Assembly: GCA_005882315.1 (NCBI GenBank)
Contig: VBAR01000001.1
Coordinates: 2,429,736-2,493,735 of the forward strand
Source of the DNA: Bacteroidota bacterium
GTDB lineage: Bacteria; Bacteroidota; Bacteroidia; Chitinophagales; Chitinophagaceae
Reading direction: 5' to 3'
Length of the DNA: 64,000 nucleotides
Below the pieces are notes generated by a model. It was not told the origin of the DNA. It did not search any database and saw nothing but the letters and a program-made list of their open reading frames with translations. This document shows, piece after piece, positions 28,720 to 36,290 of the stretch. Position 1 is the first letter of the stretch; every line of letters starts with the position of its first letter. The position numbers and the translations under genes were made by a program.

Positions 28720-30451
28720 AGTTACGGATAAAGATACTATCTGGATGCGGATCCATTTTAAAACCGTCTTTCAGTGAACTGCCTCGAAGCAGCAGGTATT
28801 TATTTTCTTGATAAATACATGGAAGATCTGTATTGTAGCAGTCACGTAGCCATCCATTATTAATTACTTCGGGGAGGTTAAAATTCATACCATTAATTGT
28901 AATGATTCCGACCGGAGGTTGGTCCAGCTTTGCAGTGTGTACAAAATAATCAGGGTGTTCAAAAAATGGCTGCGATTTTAAATAAAGGTAATAACCAGTT
29001 ATAAAAAATGTAAGTATAATAAGAGGCTTGTGTAACTGGGGAGTAAAATATTTACCAAAATAAAAACAGATCGGGAAAAAAGCCAACATAAGCAGTACGC
29101 CATAACCAAAGCGGGGAGAAGGTGCCGTGAAGAACCATCCCGCCGCCATTAGTATAAGAACAAAGAATAAACCACGCAGTGATTTATGGCTGACTGATAA
29201 CCCTGACTTGAAAAAAAACAAAGCAAGAGAAAGCAACGACAGACCAATAATGATTTTTTGCTGAAATAATAATCCCGTTGCCCATAAATGTATCCAGCTT
29301 TGCTGCATAAGTTCGGGAACCTTTGTAAAATCGATGCTTTTGCTATTGTAAAACCTGTTTGAGACATAAATATATTGTCTGAGATAGTCTGTCATTTCCA
29401 ACGGAAGTTTCCAGTCGGGATTATTAAAACTGATAGGCATAGGATAAACCGGGTATCCTGTGACTATATAATTTTTAATTAAAAGAGGAGTGATGATTAT
29501 AATTCCTGCGGTAAGACAATAAATCCAGTATTTGATCTTTAAAAAACCGGATAAATAGAATAACAATAAAAGCACAAGGAATATACCGGAGAGCTTAAAT
29601 GGAATTACTGAGATACAAAGAACAATGAATATAAAAGAGATTTTTTTTTCTTCTTGTAGAAATAAGATTGATTCAAGGAGAAACGATATAGCAATTAAAG
29701 TTAATGCGGTTACAATGAAATCGTAATTTGTAGAGCTTGCTGCATCTCTGAAAAGCTCCCATTCAAGCATGGAAAACAAAATAACCAGTAAATAAAAATG
29801 ACTCATTACCTGGTGGGATGAAGAGGTTTTTTTCAAAAAATGAAATCGCCAGTTATTAATCAACCATACAAAAAACCAAATAACAGTTGTAGTATTCAAC
29901 CAGGTGAAATTTTCATAACTGAAATATGGAATTCGGAACATTGCGATCAGGTTAAACCAGTTAGAGCCTAACCCAAAACGTGGAAAAAGATTTGCTATGC
30001 CTGGAACAGTACCATATTCATTGAACCAGCGGATGATCTGTACATGATATATCTGTGTATCACTATTCAGGGGTTTTAAAACGCCGGGTATAAAACATGC
30101 TGCAAGGCAAACAAGAATAAAACTAACCTCAACCAATGAAAGATTTAATTTTAACGGAAACATTTTCAATAACTCTACAGCTGCTTTTCTTTTTGAAATT
30201 AGAAATAACAATGGCACAATGCTGAATAAAAGAAGATAGCTAAACCTCATTGGTAAAAACAGGCAAAGCCAGGAACTAATAAATGACAATGTAATTAACC
30301 CGGCAAAATAAAGGAAGCAATAAAATCCTGCCGTTGAACGGATCCAGAAATTATTTCCGGGTTTGATTTTTTTTGCTGCCAATAAAATCATGAGTCCCCA
30401 TACCATGCAAATAGTAGAAATAATAATCATATGTACTGCGAGCTGAAGCAT
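28709..30451 (-). CDS. Large membrane protein, GT-C/LIC_10190-like
   Basis: The 580-residue protein has at least ten hydrophobic segments. The loop after TM3-4 reads LNSDTQIYHVQIIRWFNEYG and GIANLFPRFGLGSNWFN, resembling the conserved first periplasmic loop (acidic residue near a His) of GT-C glycosyltransferase-like membrane proteins such as the LIC_10190 family. That would suggest transfer of a sugar from a lipid carrier on the periplasmic face, or an O-antigen-type membrane role; this is inference. It lies between the methyltransferase gene (17 bp away) and yfhO-like (11-bp overlap), all leftward. Confidence 0.65.
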   Translation of the reverse strand: MLQLAVHMIIISTICMVWGLMILLAAKKIKPGNNFWIRSTAGFYCFLYFAGLITLSFISSWLCLFLPMRFSYLLLFSIVPLLFLISKRKAAVELLKMFPLKLNLSLVEVSFILVCLAACFIPGVLKPLNSDTQIYHVQIIRWFNEYGTVPGIANLFPRFGLGSNWFNLIAMFRIPYFSYENFTWLNTTTVIWFFVWLINNWRFHFLKKTSSSHQVMSHFYLLVILFSMLEWELFRDAASSTNYDFIVTALTLIAISFLLESILFLQEEKKISFIFIVLCISVIPFKLSGIFLVLLLLFYLSGFLKIKYWIYCLTAGIIIITPLLIKNYIVTGYPVYPMPISFNNPDWKLPLEMTDYLRQYIYVSNRFYNSKSIDFTKVPELMQQSWIHLWATGLLFQQKIIIGLSLLSLALFFFKSGLSVSHKSLRGLFFVLILMAAGWFFTAPSPRFGYGVLLMLAFFPICFYFGKYFTPQLHKPLIILTFFITGYYLYLKSQPFFEHPDYFVHTAKLDQPPVGIITINGMNFNLPEVINNGWLRDCYNTDLPCIYQENKYLLLRGSSLKDGFKMDPHPDSIFIRNYVY

Positions 30452-30467
30452 AGATTAGATTACAGGA

Positions 30468-31256
30468 TCAGGTTTTATTTTTCCTGGCTACTGCAATCGC
30501 AGAAAGCCCGGCTTTATGAAAAGTGATTTTGTCTAATAACTTTCCAAAAGGCACTATGTTATTGAACAATTTCATTTCAGTTTTAGGCAATACTTTAAAT
30601 TTTCGGATCTTACCATATAGCCATGCAGGAATGCCGATAAAGTTGAAACAAAATGATTTTTCAATATTGAAACCTTCTGCATTAATTTTTTTACAAATTG
30701 ATTTAGTGGTATACCGGCGGTAATGATTCAGTTGCTTATCCATCTCGGAAAACAGGAATGAATAAGCTGGCACCAGGATGATCAGGGTGCCATTTTCTTT
30801 TAACAAAAATCTGCAATTCTGAATTGCATAACTGTCATCAGCCAGGTGCTCAAGCACATTTAAAAGAAATACAGCATCAAATTTTTCTTTTAGATCTTCA
30901 TAGCATTTACTGAATTCTTTTGTTTGCAGATCAATAGAAAGAAAGTTTTTAACGTTCGGGTAGGTATGAAATTTTTTTTGCAGGTGATCAAGGTAAAAAG
31001 GATCAATATCTGATAATGTAATTGCATCTCCTTTCAGGACGAAAAATTTTGAAATATTACCCATTCCGCTTCCGATTTCAAGAATATTTCCGGATGCATA
31101 AGGGCTAATTGCAGAGTACATCCAGTTATTAAATGCGTCTGCTTCAGATAATATCTGTAATGCCTGGTGACCGGTATTTTCTCTTGGTTGCAAATGCTGG
31201 TTATTTTTTTGAAAAGAGGTTATACCTGATAATACAATAAAATGCCCTGAAGCCAT
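30468..31256 (-). CDS. Class I SAM-dependent methyltransferase
   Basis: The first ATG, at 31256, gives 262 residues and overlaps the upstream GT2 gene by 56 bp in another frame; a TTG at 31286 is also open. Motif I is ILEIGSGMGNIS, motif II ITLSDIDP, and LLNVLEHLADD the post-motif II region, so a Rossmann-fold methyltransferase of the Methyltransf_11/23 type. The C-terminal basic region (NHYRRYTTKSICKKI) is common in enzymes found next to dolichol-phosphate-mannose-type GT2 genes in Bacteroidota. It may methylate a lipid- or glycan-linked intermediate; the acceptor is unknown. Confidence 0.8.
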   Translation of the reverse strand: MASGHFIVLSGITSFQKNNQHLQPRENTGHQALQILSEADAFNNWMYSAISPYASGNILEIGSGMGNISKFFVLKGDAITLSDIDPFYLDHLQKKFHTYPNVKNFLSIDLQTKEFSKCYEDLKEKFDAVFLLNVLEHLADDSYAIQNCRFLLKENGTLIILVPAYSFLFSEMDKQLNHYRRYTTKSICKKINAEGFNIEKSFCFNFIGIPAWLYGKIRKFKVLPKTEMKLFNNIVPFGKLLDKITFHKAGLSAIAVARKNKT

Positions 31257-31941
31257 CAGTGAAATTAATTTTTTTCCCTTCTGCAAAATTCCGTCCCTTA
31301 TATGAAATGCCCACTTCTTTTATTCTCACATCTTTTCTATGACCAAGTTTGGCTATTATTTCAGGGTCAAAACCAAAACGATGTTCTTCAATAATAACAG
31401 ACTTCAGGATTTGGGTTTTGAACATTTTATAACAGGTATGTATGTCTGATAAATGCTGGCCAGTTAAAATGTTCGATAAAAAGGTATAAACTTTATTTAC
31501 CAGTTTGTGTAAAATAAAGGGCCCCTTATGTGGGCCATCTCCACGAAACCTTGATCCAAGTACCACATCCGCCTCATTATTCATGATCGGTTGTAACAAA
31601 AGATTAAAATCATTTGGATCATATTCAAGATCTGCATCCTGAACGATAACAACTTCGCCGGTAACATGTTCCAAAGCTGTTTTTATGCTACTGCCTTTAC
31701 CCAAATTTTTTTCATGATTTAATAATCGGATATCTGCTCCGGTATTTTGGGTGATAAATATTTCAATATTTTTTTGAGTAGCATCAGCAGATCCATCATT
31801 TACAATTATTATTTGTTTTGCCAGGCTGTAGCCGGGATCACATTCAATTACTCTCTTCAAAACAGTTGCTACGTATTGTTCTTCATTATAACAGGGTATG
31901 ATGATGCTGAGTTGTTTTATTTCTGTATTCTGGGATTGCAT
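31201..31941 (-). CDS. GT2 glycosyltransferase, polyprenyl-phosphate sugar synthase type
   Basis: The 246-residue protein starts with IKQLSIIIPCYNEEQYVATVL and contains IIIVNDGSADAT and VVIVQDADLEYDP, the GT-A nucleotide and metal-binding motifs of family 2 (DAD). GSRFRG and YKMFKTQ are seen in DPM1/GtrB-like enzymes that load a sugar onto polyprenyl phosphate. It lacks C-terminal membrane helices, so it acts at the cytoplasmic face. The product would feed the GT-C-like membrane proteins encoded downstream in the same operon, which makes a coherent pathway. Confidence 0.87.
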   Translation of the reverse strand: MQSQNTEIKQLSIIIPCYNEEQYVATVLKRVIECDPGYSLAKQIIIVNDGSADATQKNIEIFITQNTGADIRLLNHEKNLGKGSSIKTALEHVTGEVVIVQDADLEYDPNDFNLLLQPIMNNEADVVLGSRFRGDGPHKGPFILHKLVNKVYTFLSNILTGQHLSDIHTCYKMFKTQILKSVIIEEHRFGFDPEIIAKLGHRKDVRIKEVGISYKGRNFAEGKKINFTDGFRAFYCIIRYNLFSKK

Positions 31942-31959
31942 TCAGGTTTATCTGTAGTA

Positions 31960-33054
31960 TCAGCGAAAATACTTTTTAAGCTTAAGAAAAGGCATTTCAA
32001 AGAAATAAAAACTCAAAATGCTGATCAGGAATCCTGCTACTGTTGCTATTGCTGCTGCTAAGAACTGTGAGCTTCCTGTATTTATATGTAATACCTGTTT
32101 TAAATAATTCAGCAATATCGGGAAAAGCAAAACATAAATGGGCCAGTGATAAATGTAAAAGCCATACGAAATTTTACCAATGAAACGTAAGGGGGTAAAA
32201 CTTAGTAGTATGGTAATAAAATTTTTATTCAATGTAGCAGCTTCGGAAACTATTACAGCAAAAACAATTGCAAAAGTAGTGTAGCCGATCAGGGGAAAAT
32301 AAGGAAATGAGAACCCGTAGTTTTTATTAATGAAGTAAAACACAAAATTAAAGATCGCAACAGAGCTTATGATATAGGGTGTATTGTTAGTAATGAATTT
32401 TGGCGATATAAATTTTATAAGTGCCAATGCGCTGCCAATACAAATACCATCGATGCGGCTAAAAGTAAACCAGCTAAAATATTGAAATCCTTCAATTTGT
32501 TTATTCCACAATACTAACCTTAGAATAATAATTCCAATCAAAAAAAACAAGCTTATCGCAAGTAAAACTTTCGGTTTCCTGAATATTAGAATAACAAAAG
32601 GCCAGATAAGGTAATATTGTTCTTCCACTGCCAGTGACCATAAGTGAAGCAGGATATTTGAATAGGCGTGGGGTTTAATAATATACAACCAGTTTTGTGT
32701 ATAGGTCCAAAGCCAGGCCTGGTTGTTTGTATAATATTCAAGATTGACTGTAGACGAAATAAAATGAGGAAGTATTAAAAGAAAAATTATCAATAGCAGG
32801 TAATAAATGGGAAAAATTCTTAAAATCCGTCTTGTATAAAAGGATTTTAAATAATTTTTTGATCCTGTTTCTCTGATAAGTATATCAGTAATAAGAAATC
32901 CTGATAGCACAAAAAACAAGTCTACACCCAACCAGCCAAAAAAGAAGTAGTTGATGAAACCGAAATTGTGAAAAAACACAACAAGCAATATCGCTATTCC
33001 CCGCACACCATCTAAAGCAGGATAGTGTTGTCTATCGGTTTTTATTTCCGTCAT
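31960..33054 (-). CDS. Acyltransferase family 3 (OafA-like) membrane protein
   Basis: The ATG at 33054 gives 364 residues; the open frame extends 20 codons upstream only from a TTG inside the previous intergenic space. Signature YPALDGVRGIAILLVVFFHN includes the conserved Arg and His of the family, and VDLFFVLSGFLITDIL and LWSLAVEEQYYLIWPF are the next standard blocks. About ten membrane helices are present. These enzymes O-acetylate surface polysaccharides or lipids. It follows riboflavin synthase by 19 bp and precedes GT2 by 18 bp, so it belongs to the leftward glycan-type operon. Confidence 0.92.
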   Translation of the reverse strand: MTEIKTDRQHYPALDGVRGIAILLVVFFHNFGFINYFFFGWLGVDLFFVLSGFLITDILIRETGSKNYLKSFYTRRILRIFPIYYLLLIIFLLILPHFISSTVNLEYYTNNQAWLWTYTQNWLYIIKPHAYSNILLHLWSLAVEEQYYLIWPFVILIFRKPKVLLAISLFFLIGIIILRLVLWNKQIEGFQYFSWFTFSRIDGICIGSALALIKFISPKFITNNTPYIISSVAIFNFVFYFINKNYGFSFPYFPLIGYTTFAIVFAVIVSEAATLNKNFITILLSFTPLRFIGKISYGFYIYHWPIYVLLFPILLNYLKQVLHINTGSSQFLAAAIATVAGFLISILSFYFFEMPFLKLKKYFR

Positions 33055-33073
33055 CAGCAGTAGGTGGGTTAGT

Positions 33074-33664
33074 TTATTGAACCAAAGATAATTTTCTAAG
33101 GATATATTTTCCAATCATATCAAATTCGATATTCATAGTGTCACCTTTATCTAAATATTGAATATTGGTATGATTAAAAGTATAAGGAATAATGGCTACC
33201 CTGAATGTTTTCTTTTTCACATCAAATGCAGTAAGGCTTATTCCGTTTATACAGATAGAACCTTTTTCTATCACCAGTTCAGCAAATTTTTTTGGAAACT
33301 CAAATTCAAAAACCCAGCTTCCATCTTTGGGTTTTTTCTGAAGGCATGTTGCGGTAGTGTCCACATGGCCCTGCACCCAATGGCCATCAAGACGGCTGTT
33401 CATTGTCAGGCATCTTTCAAGGTTTATGGTGCCGCCTTCCTTCCAGCTACCCAAATTGGTTTTGATCAATGTTTCCTCAATTGCCGTCACTTGATGGCGG
33501 TTGTCTGAAACTTCCTCTACGGTAAGGCAGGCGCCGTTATGGCTCACACTTTGGTCTGTTTTAAGTTGATTAGAAATAGGGGACTCGATCCAAAAACTCT
33601 TGTTGGAACCATTGGAAATGACCTGTTTAATAATGCCAGTTGCTTCTATTATTCCCGTAAACAT
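33074..33664 (-). CDS. ribE: Riboflavin synthase
   Basis: The start at MFTGIIEATG gives 196 residues; this motif is the invariant N-terminus of riboflavin synthase, so the 40 extra codons upstream are ignored. Two lumazine-binding half-domains are visible: NGACLTVEE in the first and NGISLTAFD in the second, plus GHWVQGHVDTTA. The enzyme disproportionates two 6,7-dimethyl-8-ribityllumazine molecules to riboflavin. It diverges from rpsU, with 120 bp between the starts, and is the promoter-proximal gene of the glycan-type operon, an unusual pairing. Confidence 0.96.
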   Translation of the reverse strand: MFTGIIEATGIIKQVISNGSNKSFWIESPISNQLKTDQSVSHNGACLTVEEVSDNRHQVTAIEETLIKTNLGSWKEGGTINLERCLTMNSRLDGHWVQGHVDTTATCLQKKPKDGSWVFEFEFPKKFAELVIEKGSICINGISLTAFDVKKKTFRVAIIPYTFNHTNIQYLDKGDTMNIEFDMIGKYILRKLSLVQ

Positions 33665-33739
33665 TCGACAAATCTCCCCAAAGGCGGCCACTTGGACAAA
33701 TTCCTTCTTACAAAGCTTTTTCATTTGAACATCAGCCCC

Positions 33740-33747
33740 TATCTTTG
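33740..33747 (+). promoter_or_regulatory. Candidate -7 box for rpsU
   Basis: TATCTTTG, followed by CAGCCC, matches TAnnTTTG and resembles the boxes before rplK and rpoB. It lies 38 bp before the rpsU ATG. No clear TTG partner is seen at the usual distance. Confidence 0.45.
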
Positions 33748-33769
33748 CAGCCCATTTAAAAAAATTACC

Positions 33770-33777
33770 AAAGGAGG
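33770..33777 (+). promoter_or_regulatory. Strong Shine-Dalgarno site before rpsU
   Basis: AAAGGAGG ends 7 bases before the rpsU ATG at 33785, an almost full match to the 16S rRNA 3' end. I see no comparable site before the other genes here, as expected for Bacteroidota, whose ribosomes hide the anti-SD with bS21, bS18 and bS6. This fits autoregulation by bS21. Confidence 0.85.
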
Positions 33778-33784
33778 TATACAA

Positions 33785-33982
33785 ATGCTGATTATCGATT
33801 CTAAAGACTGCGAAAACATAGACAAGGCCCTCAAAAAGTATAAAAAGAAATTTGAGAAGTCAAAAGTGCTTCTGCAGTTGCGTGAACGCCAGTCTTTCAC
33901 TAAGCCGTCAGTTAAACGTCGGGGTGAAGTGTTGAAAGCTGTTTACAAGCAGAAAATCGCCAGCGGAAAAATAGAGAAGTAA
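33785..33982 (+). CDS. rpsU: Ribosomal protein bS21
   Basis: The 65-residue basic protein MLIIDSKDCENIDKALKK... with LRERQSFTKPSVKRRGEVLKAVYKQ is bS21 of the Bacteroidota type. The start follows directly from the strong Shine-Dalgarno site; the longer open frame upstream is antisense to ribE. In Bacteroidota ribosomes the C-terminal part of bS21 helps cover the anti-Shine-Dalgarno sequence, so ribosomes lacking bS21 are freed to read SD-containing mRNAs such as rpsU itself. The gene has its own candidate promoter and a perfect hairpin terminator, so it is a single-gene unit. Confidence 0.96.
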   Translation: MLIIDSKDCENIDKALKKYKKKFEKSKVLLQLRERQSFTKPSVKRRGEVLKAVYKQKIASGKIEK

Positions 33983-34009
33983 GCTTTTGCTTTTTTATAA
34001 ATCGGCACA

Positions 34010-34046
34010 TAGCAGCAAAGTTTTATAGCTTTGCTGCTATTGTTAT
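34010..34046 (+). terminator. Terminator after rpsU
   Basis: The perfect 11-bp stem TAGCAGCAAAG (34010-34020) against 34029-34039 has an 8-base loop and is followed by TTGTTATTT. It ends only a few bases before the recombinase ATG. Confidence 0.8.
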
Positions 34047-34048
34047 TT

Positions 34049-34951
34049 ATGGAGGTAGCTAATCATCCGCATATCCAATCCTTTCTTGATTACCTGAAAT
34101 TTGAAAAACGATATTCAGTTCATACCATCATCGCTTATCAAACCGATCTTTCTGATTTTTTTAATTTCCTGAAGAATACTTTCGATAACACTGAGCTGAA
34201 ACTGATCTCTCATACATGGGTGCGCAGCTGGCTTGCATCGTTGAAAGAGAACGACAATACATCACGTAGCATCAACCGGAAAATATCAACGTTAAAATCT
34301 TTTTTCAAGTATCATATAAAGTCGGGCAATTTGCAATCAACTCCAATGAGCCAGGTAATATCACCGAAAATGCAAAAGCGATTGCCTTCTTTCATTAGAG
34401 AAAAGGATGCACTAAAAATGATAGATGCTGTAAGTGTTGCAACCGAAGATTGGGATTCGTTAAATGCAAAAATGCTGATCACTCTTTTTTATGCAACCGG
34501 CATGCGGTTAAGTGAATTAATAAATCTTAAAGAATCACAAATTGATACCGGAAATAGACAGTTAAAAATTTTGGGTAAAGGAAACAAGGAAAGAATCATT
34601 CCCGTACCCGCAACAATACTGGCTGATATAAAGGATTACAAGGCACAGAAAAGAAAACTGTTTGAAAAAGTACAGGACATTTTACTCGTTACTTCAAAAG
34701 GTCAAAAGCTATATCCTAAATACGCTTATAATATTGTGAACCGTGTTTTAGGAGAATCCAGCACATTGGACAAAAAAAGCCCCCACGTCTTGCGTCATAG
34801 TTTTGCCACACATCTCATGAACAATGGTGCAAACCTGAATGCTGTAAAGGAATTACTGGGTCATAGCAGCCTTTCCTCTACCCAGGTTTATACACATAAT
34901 ACTATCGAAAAGCTCAAAGATGTTTATAAAAAGGCCCATCCAAAGGCCTAG
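34049..34951 (+). CDS. Tyrosine recombinase XerC/XerD-type
   Basis: The first ATG, at 34049, gives 300 residues, the normal Xer length; the open frame upstream starts from a TTG inside the rpsU terminator. The N-terminal SAM-like domain runs to about residue 95. Catalytic residues are visible in ATGMRLSELINL (Arg), LGKGNKERIIPVP (Lys), HVLRHSFATHL (His-x-x-Arg), LGHSSLSSTQVYTH (His and the nucleophile Tyr). This fits the chromosome-dimer-resolution recombinase. The position next to rpsU and hpf is common in Bacteroidota, which argues for the housekeeping XerC/D rather than an integrase of a mobile element. Confidence 0.9.
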   Translation: MEVANHPHIQSFLDYLKFEKRYSVHTIIAYQTDLSDFFNFLKNTFDNTELKLISHTWVRSWLASLKENDNTSRSINRKISTLKSFFKYHIKSGNLQSTPMSQVISPKMQKRLPSFIREKDALKMIDAVSVATEDWDSLNAKMLITLFYATGMRLSELINLKESQIDTGNRQLKILGKGNKERIIPVPATILADIKDYKAQKRKLFEKVQDILLVTSKGQKLYPKYAYNIVNRVLGESSTLDKKSPHVLRHSFATHLMNNGANLNAVKELLGHSSLSSTQVYTHNTIEKLKDVYKKAHPKA

Positions 34952-35086
34952 AAAAATTTTACCATTTTTCTGTAAAATCGGGCTTCAGAAGTTTGGAAAA
35001 AACAGGCTGTGTTCGTAACTTGAACATGAAGTACAAAAAACTTTTAACCAAGTTCTTTACATATTGTTTCACTTAAATTAAGAGCT

Positions 35087-35386
35087 ATGAACGTAAACAT
35101 TCAAACCGTACGTTTTGCGGCGGACAGAAAGTTGTTGGATTACATTGAGAAAAAAATGGAAAAGCTAAACAACTTTCACCATCGAATTATCCGAGTAAAT
35201 GTTTTTCTCAAACTTGACAATGTGGCTCACACAATTAAAGACAAGATTGCAGAAATCAGGATTCACGTACCCCGGTACGATTTTTTTGTAAAAGCAGGCA
35301 GCAAATCTTTTGAAGAATCATTTGACCAGGCATTCGAATCACTACTGGTTCAACTAAAACGAAAAAAAGAAAAGCAAGCAGCATAA
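35087..35386 (+). CDS. hpf: Ribosome hibernation-promoting factor, short form
   Basis: The 99-residue protein MNVNIQTVRFAADRKLLDYIEKKMEKL... with DNVAHTIKDKIAEIRIHVP and FEESFDQAFESLLVQLKRKK is an HPF/RaiA (YfiA) domain. It lacks the C-terminal extension of long HPF. Such proteins bind the 30S decoding channel in stationary phase and stop translation. It follows the Xer gene by 135 bp and ends in a terminator. It lies in a run of translation-related genes (rpsU before, tRNAs and tuf after). Confidence 0.92.
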   Translation: MNVNIQTVRFAADRKLLDYIEKKMEKLNNFHHRIIRVNVFLKLDNVAHTIKDKIAEIRIHVPRYDFFVKAGSKSFEESFDQAFESLLVQLKRKKEKQAA

Positions 35387-35408
35387 AACAAGCAGCATAA
35401 AATTTTTC

Positions 35409-35436
35409 AAGACCTCCGCATTGCGGGGGTCTTTTT
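35409..35436 (+). terminator. Terminator after hpf
   Basis: An 11-bp stem with one G-U pair (35409-35419 against 35423-35433) has a three-base loop and a T run. Confidence 0.85.
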
Positions 35437-35452
35437 CATTTATGTACTAAAC

Positions 35453-35537
35453 CGTATTACTACCATTAAACCTTTGTTGCAAGTTTATCCTGAGCTTGTC
35501 GAAAGACTCTCTTGTACTTTCTGTTTTCTATTCAACA
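35453..35537 (-). repeat. Dispersed repeat, copy 4 (decayed), with 27-bp inverted arm
   Basis: The part at 35453-35484 resembles the ACTACTATTAAGCTTCCGTTGC side of the dispersed repeat. It is interrupted by TGAGCTTGTCGAAAGAC, a sequence style common in Bacteroidota intergenic repeats. The part at 35511-35537 matches the reverse complement of 36291-36317 at 26 of 27 positions. The surrounding stretch 35437-35640 holds no gene that I can support. Confidence 0.55.
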
Positions 35538-35640
35538 TTTGCATCGCATTTTGCAGAATAATGAGGACAATCAGCAATCCTGATCAGATAATAAACACAA
35601 TCATCTGAAAACAAGTAAAAAAATAGTTAACTGAACATTT

Positions 35641-35668
35641 TTGCAATTATCAAATTCCCTTACCTTTG
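35641..35668 (+). promoter_or_regulatory. Promoter of the tRNA cluster
   Basis: TACCTTTG at 35661-35668 is a good -7 element. A TTG at 35641-35643 lies 17 bp upstream, after a T run. The first tRNA-like sequence starts about 95 bp downstream, and a short hairpin with CCCC/GGGG arms lies in between. Confidence 0.5.
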
Positions 35669-35762
35669 CCTCCCCTAATAAATGGGGGTAGTTCTTTATT
35701 GCCTCGACCGCCGTAGCATCCTTGAAAAACCGAGAGACAGTGGCGGGCTGAAGGAAAGTAAT

Positions 35763-35834
35763 ATCACTTTAGTTCAATTGGTTGAGCACCCCAGCTTGAA
35801 TGGGGATGATCTTTGGTTCGAAGTTAAAGTAGAT
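35763..35834 (+). pseudogene. tRNA-like pseudogene
   Basis: The D arm (GTTC/GAGC) and a perfect anticodon stem (CCCCA/TGGGG) are present, and a GGTTCGAA T-loop follows. But the anticodon loop GCTTGAA has C instead of the invariant U at position 33 (apparent anticodon TTG), and the T stem and acceptor stem cannot both be paired. The 5' CACTTTAG and 3' AAAGTAG ends resemble the functional tRNA-Thr 14 bp downstream, so it is probably a decayed tRNA copy. Confidence 0.6.
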
Positions 35835-35848
35835 GTTTGAAAAGTAAT

Positions 35849-35921
35849 GCCACTTTAGCTCAGCTGGTAGAGCAACTGATTTGTAATCAGTAGGTCGTTG
35901 GTTCGATTCCGACAAGTGGCT
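35849..35921 (+). tRNA. tRNA-Thr (anticodon TGT)
   Basis: The acceptor GCCACTT pairs with AAGTGGC. The anticodon stem ACTGA/TCAGT holds loop TTTGTAA, giving TGT. The T arm GTTGG-TTCGATT-CCGAC is complete. Confidence 0.96.
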
Positions 35922-35954
35922 CTGTTTATCCGATTTACAGATTGGGTTTACGAT

Positions 35955-36037
35955 GGGCAGATGGCCGAGTGGCTAAAGGCGACAGACTGTAAATCTGTTC
36001 TCTCACGAGTACGGAGGTTCGAATCCTTCTCTGCCCA
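35955..36037 (+). tRNA. tRNA-Tyr (anticodon GTA)
   Basis: The acceptor GGGCAGA pairs with TCTGCCC. The anticodon stem ACAGA/TCTGT holds loop CTGTAAA, giving GTA. A long variable arm marks a class II tRNA, as expected for bacterial Tyr. Confidence 0.96.
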
Positions 36038-36070
36038 CGAAAGTTCTTTATATCGATGAGATTTTTAGCA

Positions 36071-36143
36071 GCGGGAGTAGCTCATTTGGTAGAGCGATAG
36101 CCTTCCAAGCTATAGGTGGCGAGTTCGAGCCTCGTCTCCCGCT
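36071..36143 (+). tRNA. tRNA-Gly (anticodon TCC)
   Basis: The acceptor GCGGGAG pairs with CTCCCGC. The anticodon stem ATAGC/GCTAT holds loop CTTCCAA, giving TCC. Confidence 0.96.
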
Positions 36144-36184
36144 CTTGATTGAGTCATTCCGCACTGACTTCAATGACTCAAAAA

Positions 36185-36256
36185 GCCGTTGTAGCTCAGT
36201 GGCAGAGCACTTCCTTGGTAAGGAAGAGGTCAAGGGTTCAATTCCCTTTAACGGCT
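36185..36256 (+). tRNA. tRNA-Thr (anticodon GGT)
   Basis: The acceptor GCCGTTG pairs with TAACGGC (one G-T pair). The anticodon stem CTTCC/GGAAG holds loop TTGGTAA, giving GGT. It complements the TGT isoacceptor in the same cluster. Confidence 0.95.
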
Positions 36257-36290
36257 CATCCTTCGGCAGGTTCAGAATGACAACTGAAAG

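Noticed and set aside
30468-31286. Possible frameshift between the GT2 and methyltransferase genes because of the 56-86 bp overlap.
   Set aside because: Both proteins are complete with all motifs, so this is a real overlap rather than one broken gene.
34049-34951. Tyrosine recombinase as integrase of a mobile element next to tRNA genes.
   Set aside because: Its length and neighbours (rpsU, hpf, tuf) fit the housekeeping Xer; I found no attachment-site duplication at the tRNA ends.
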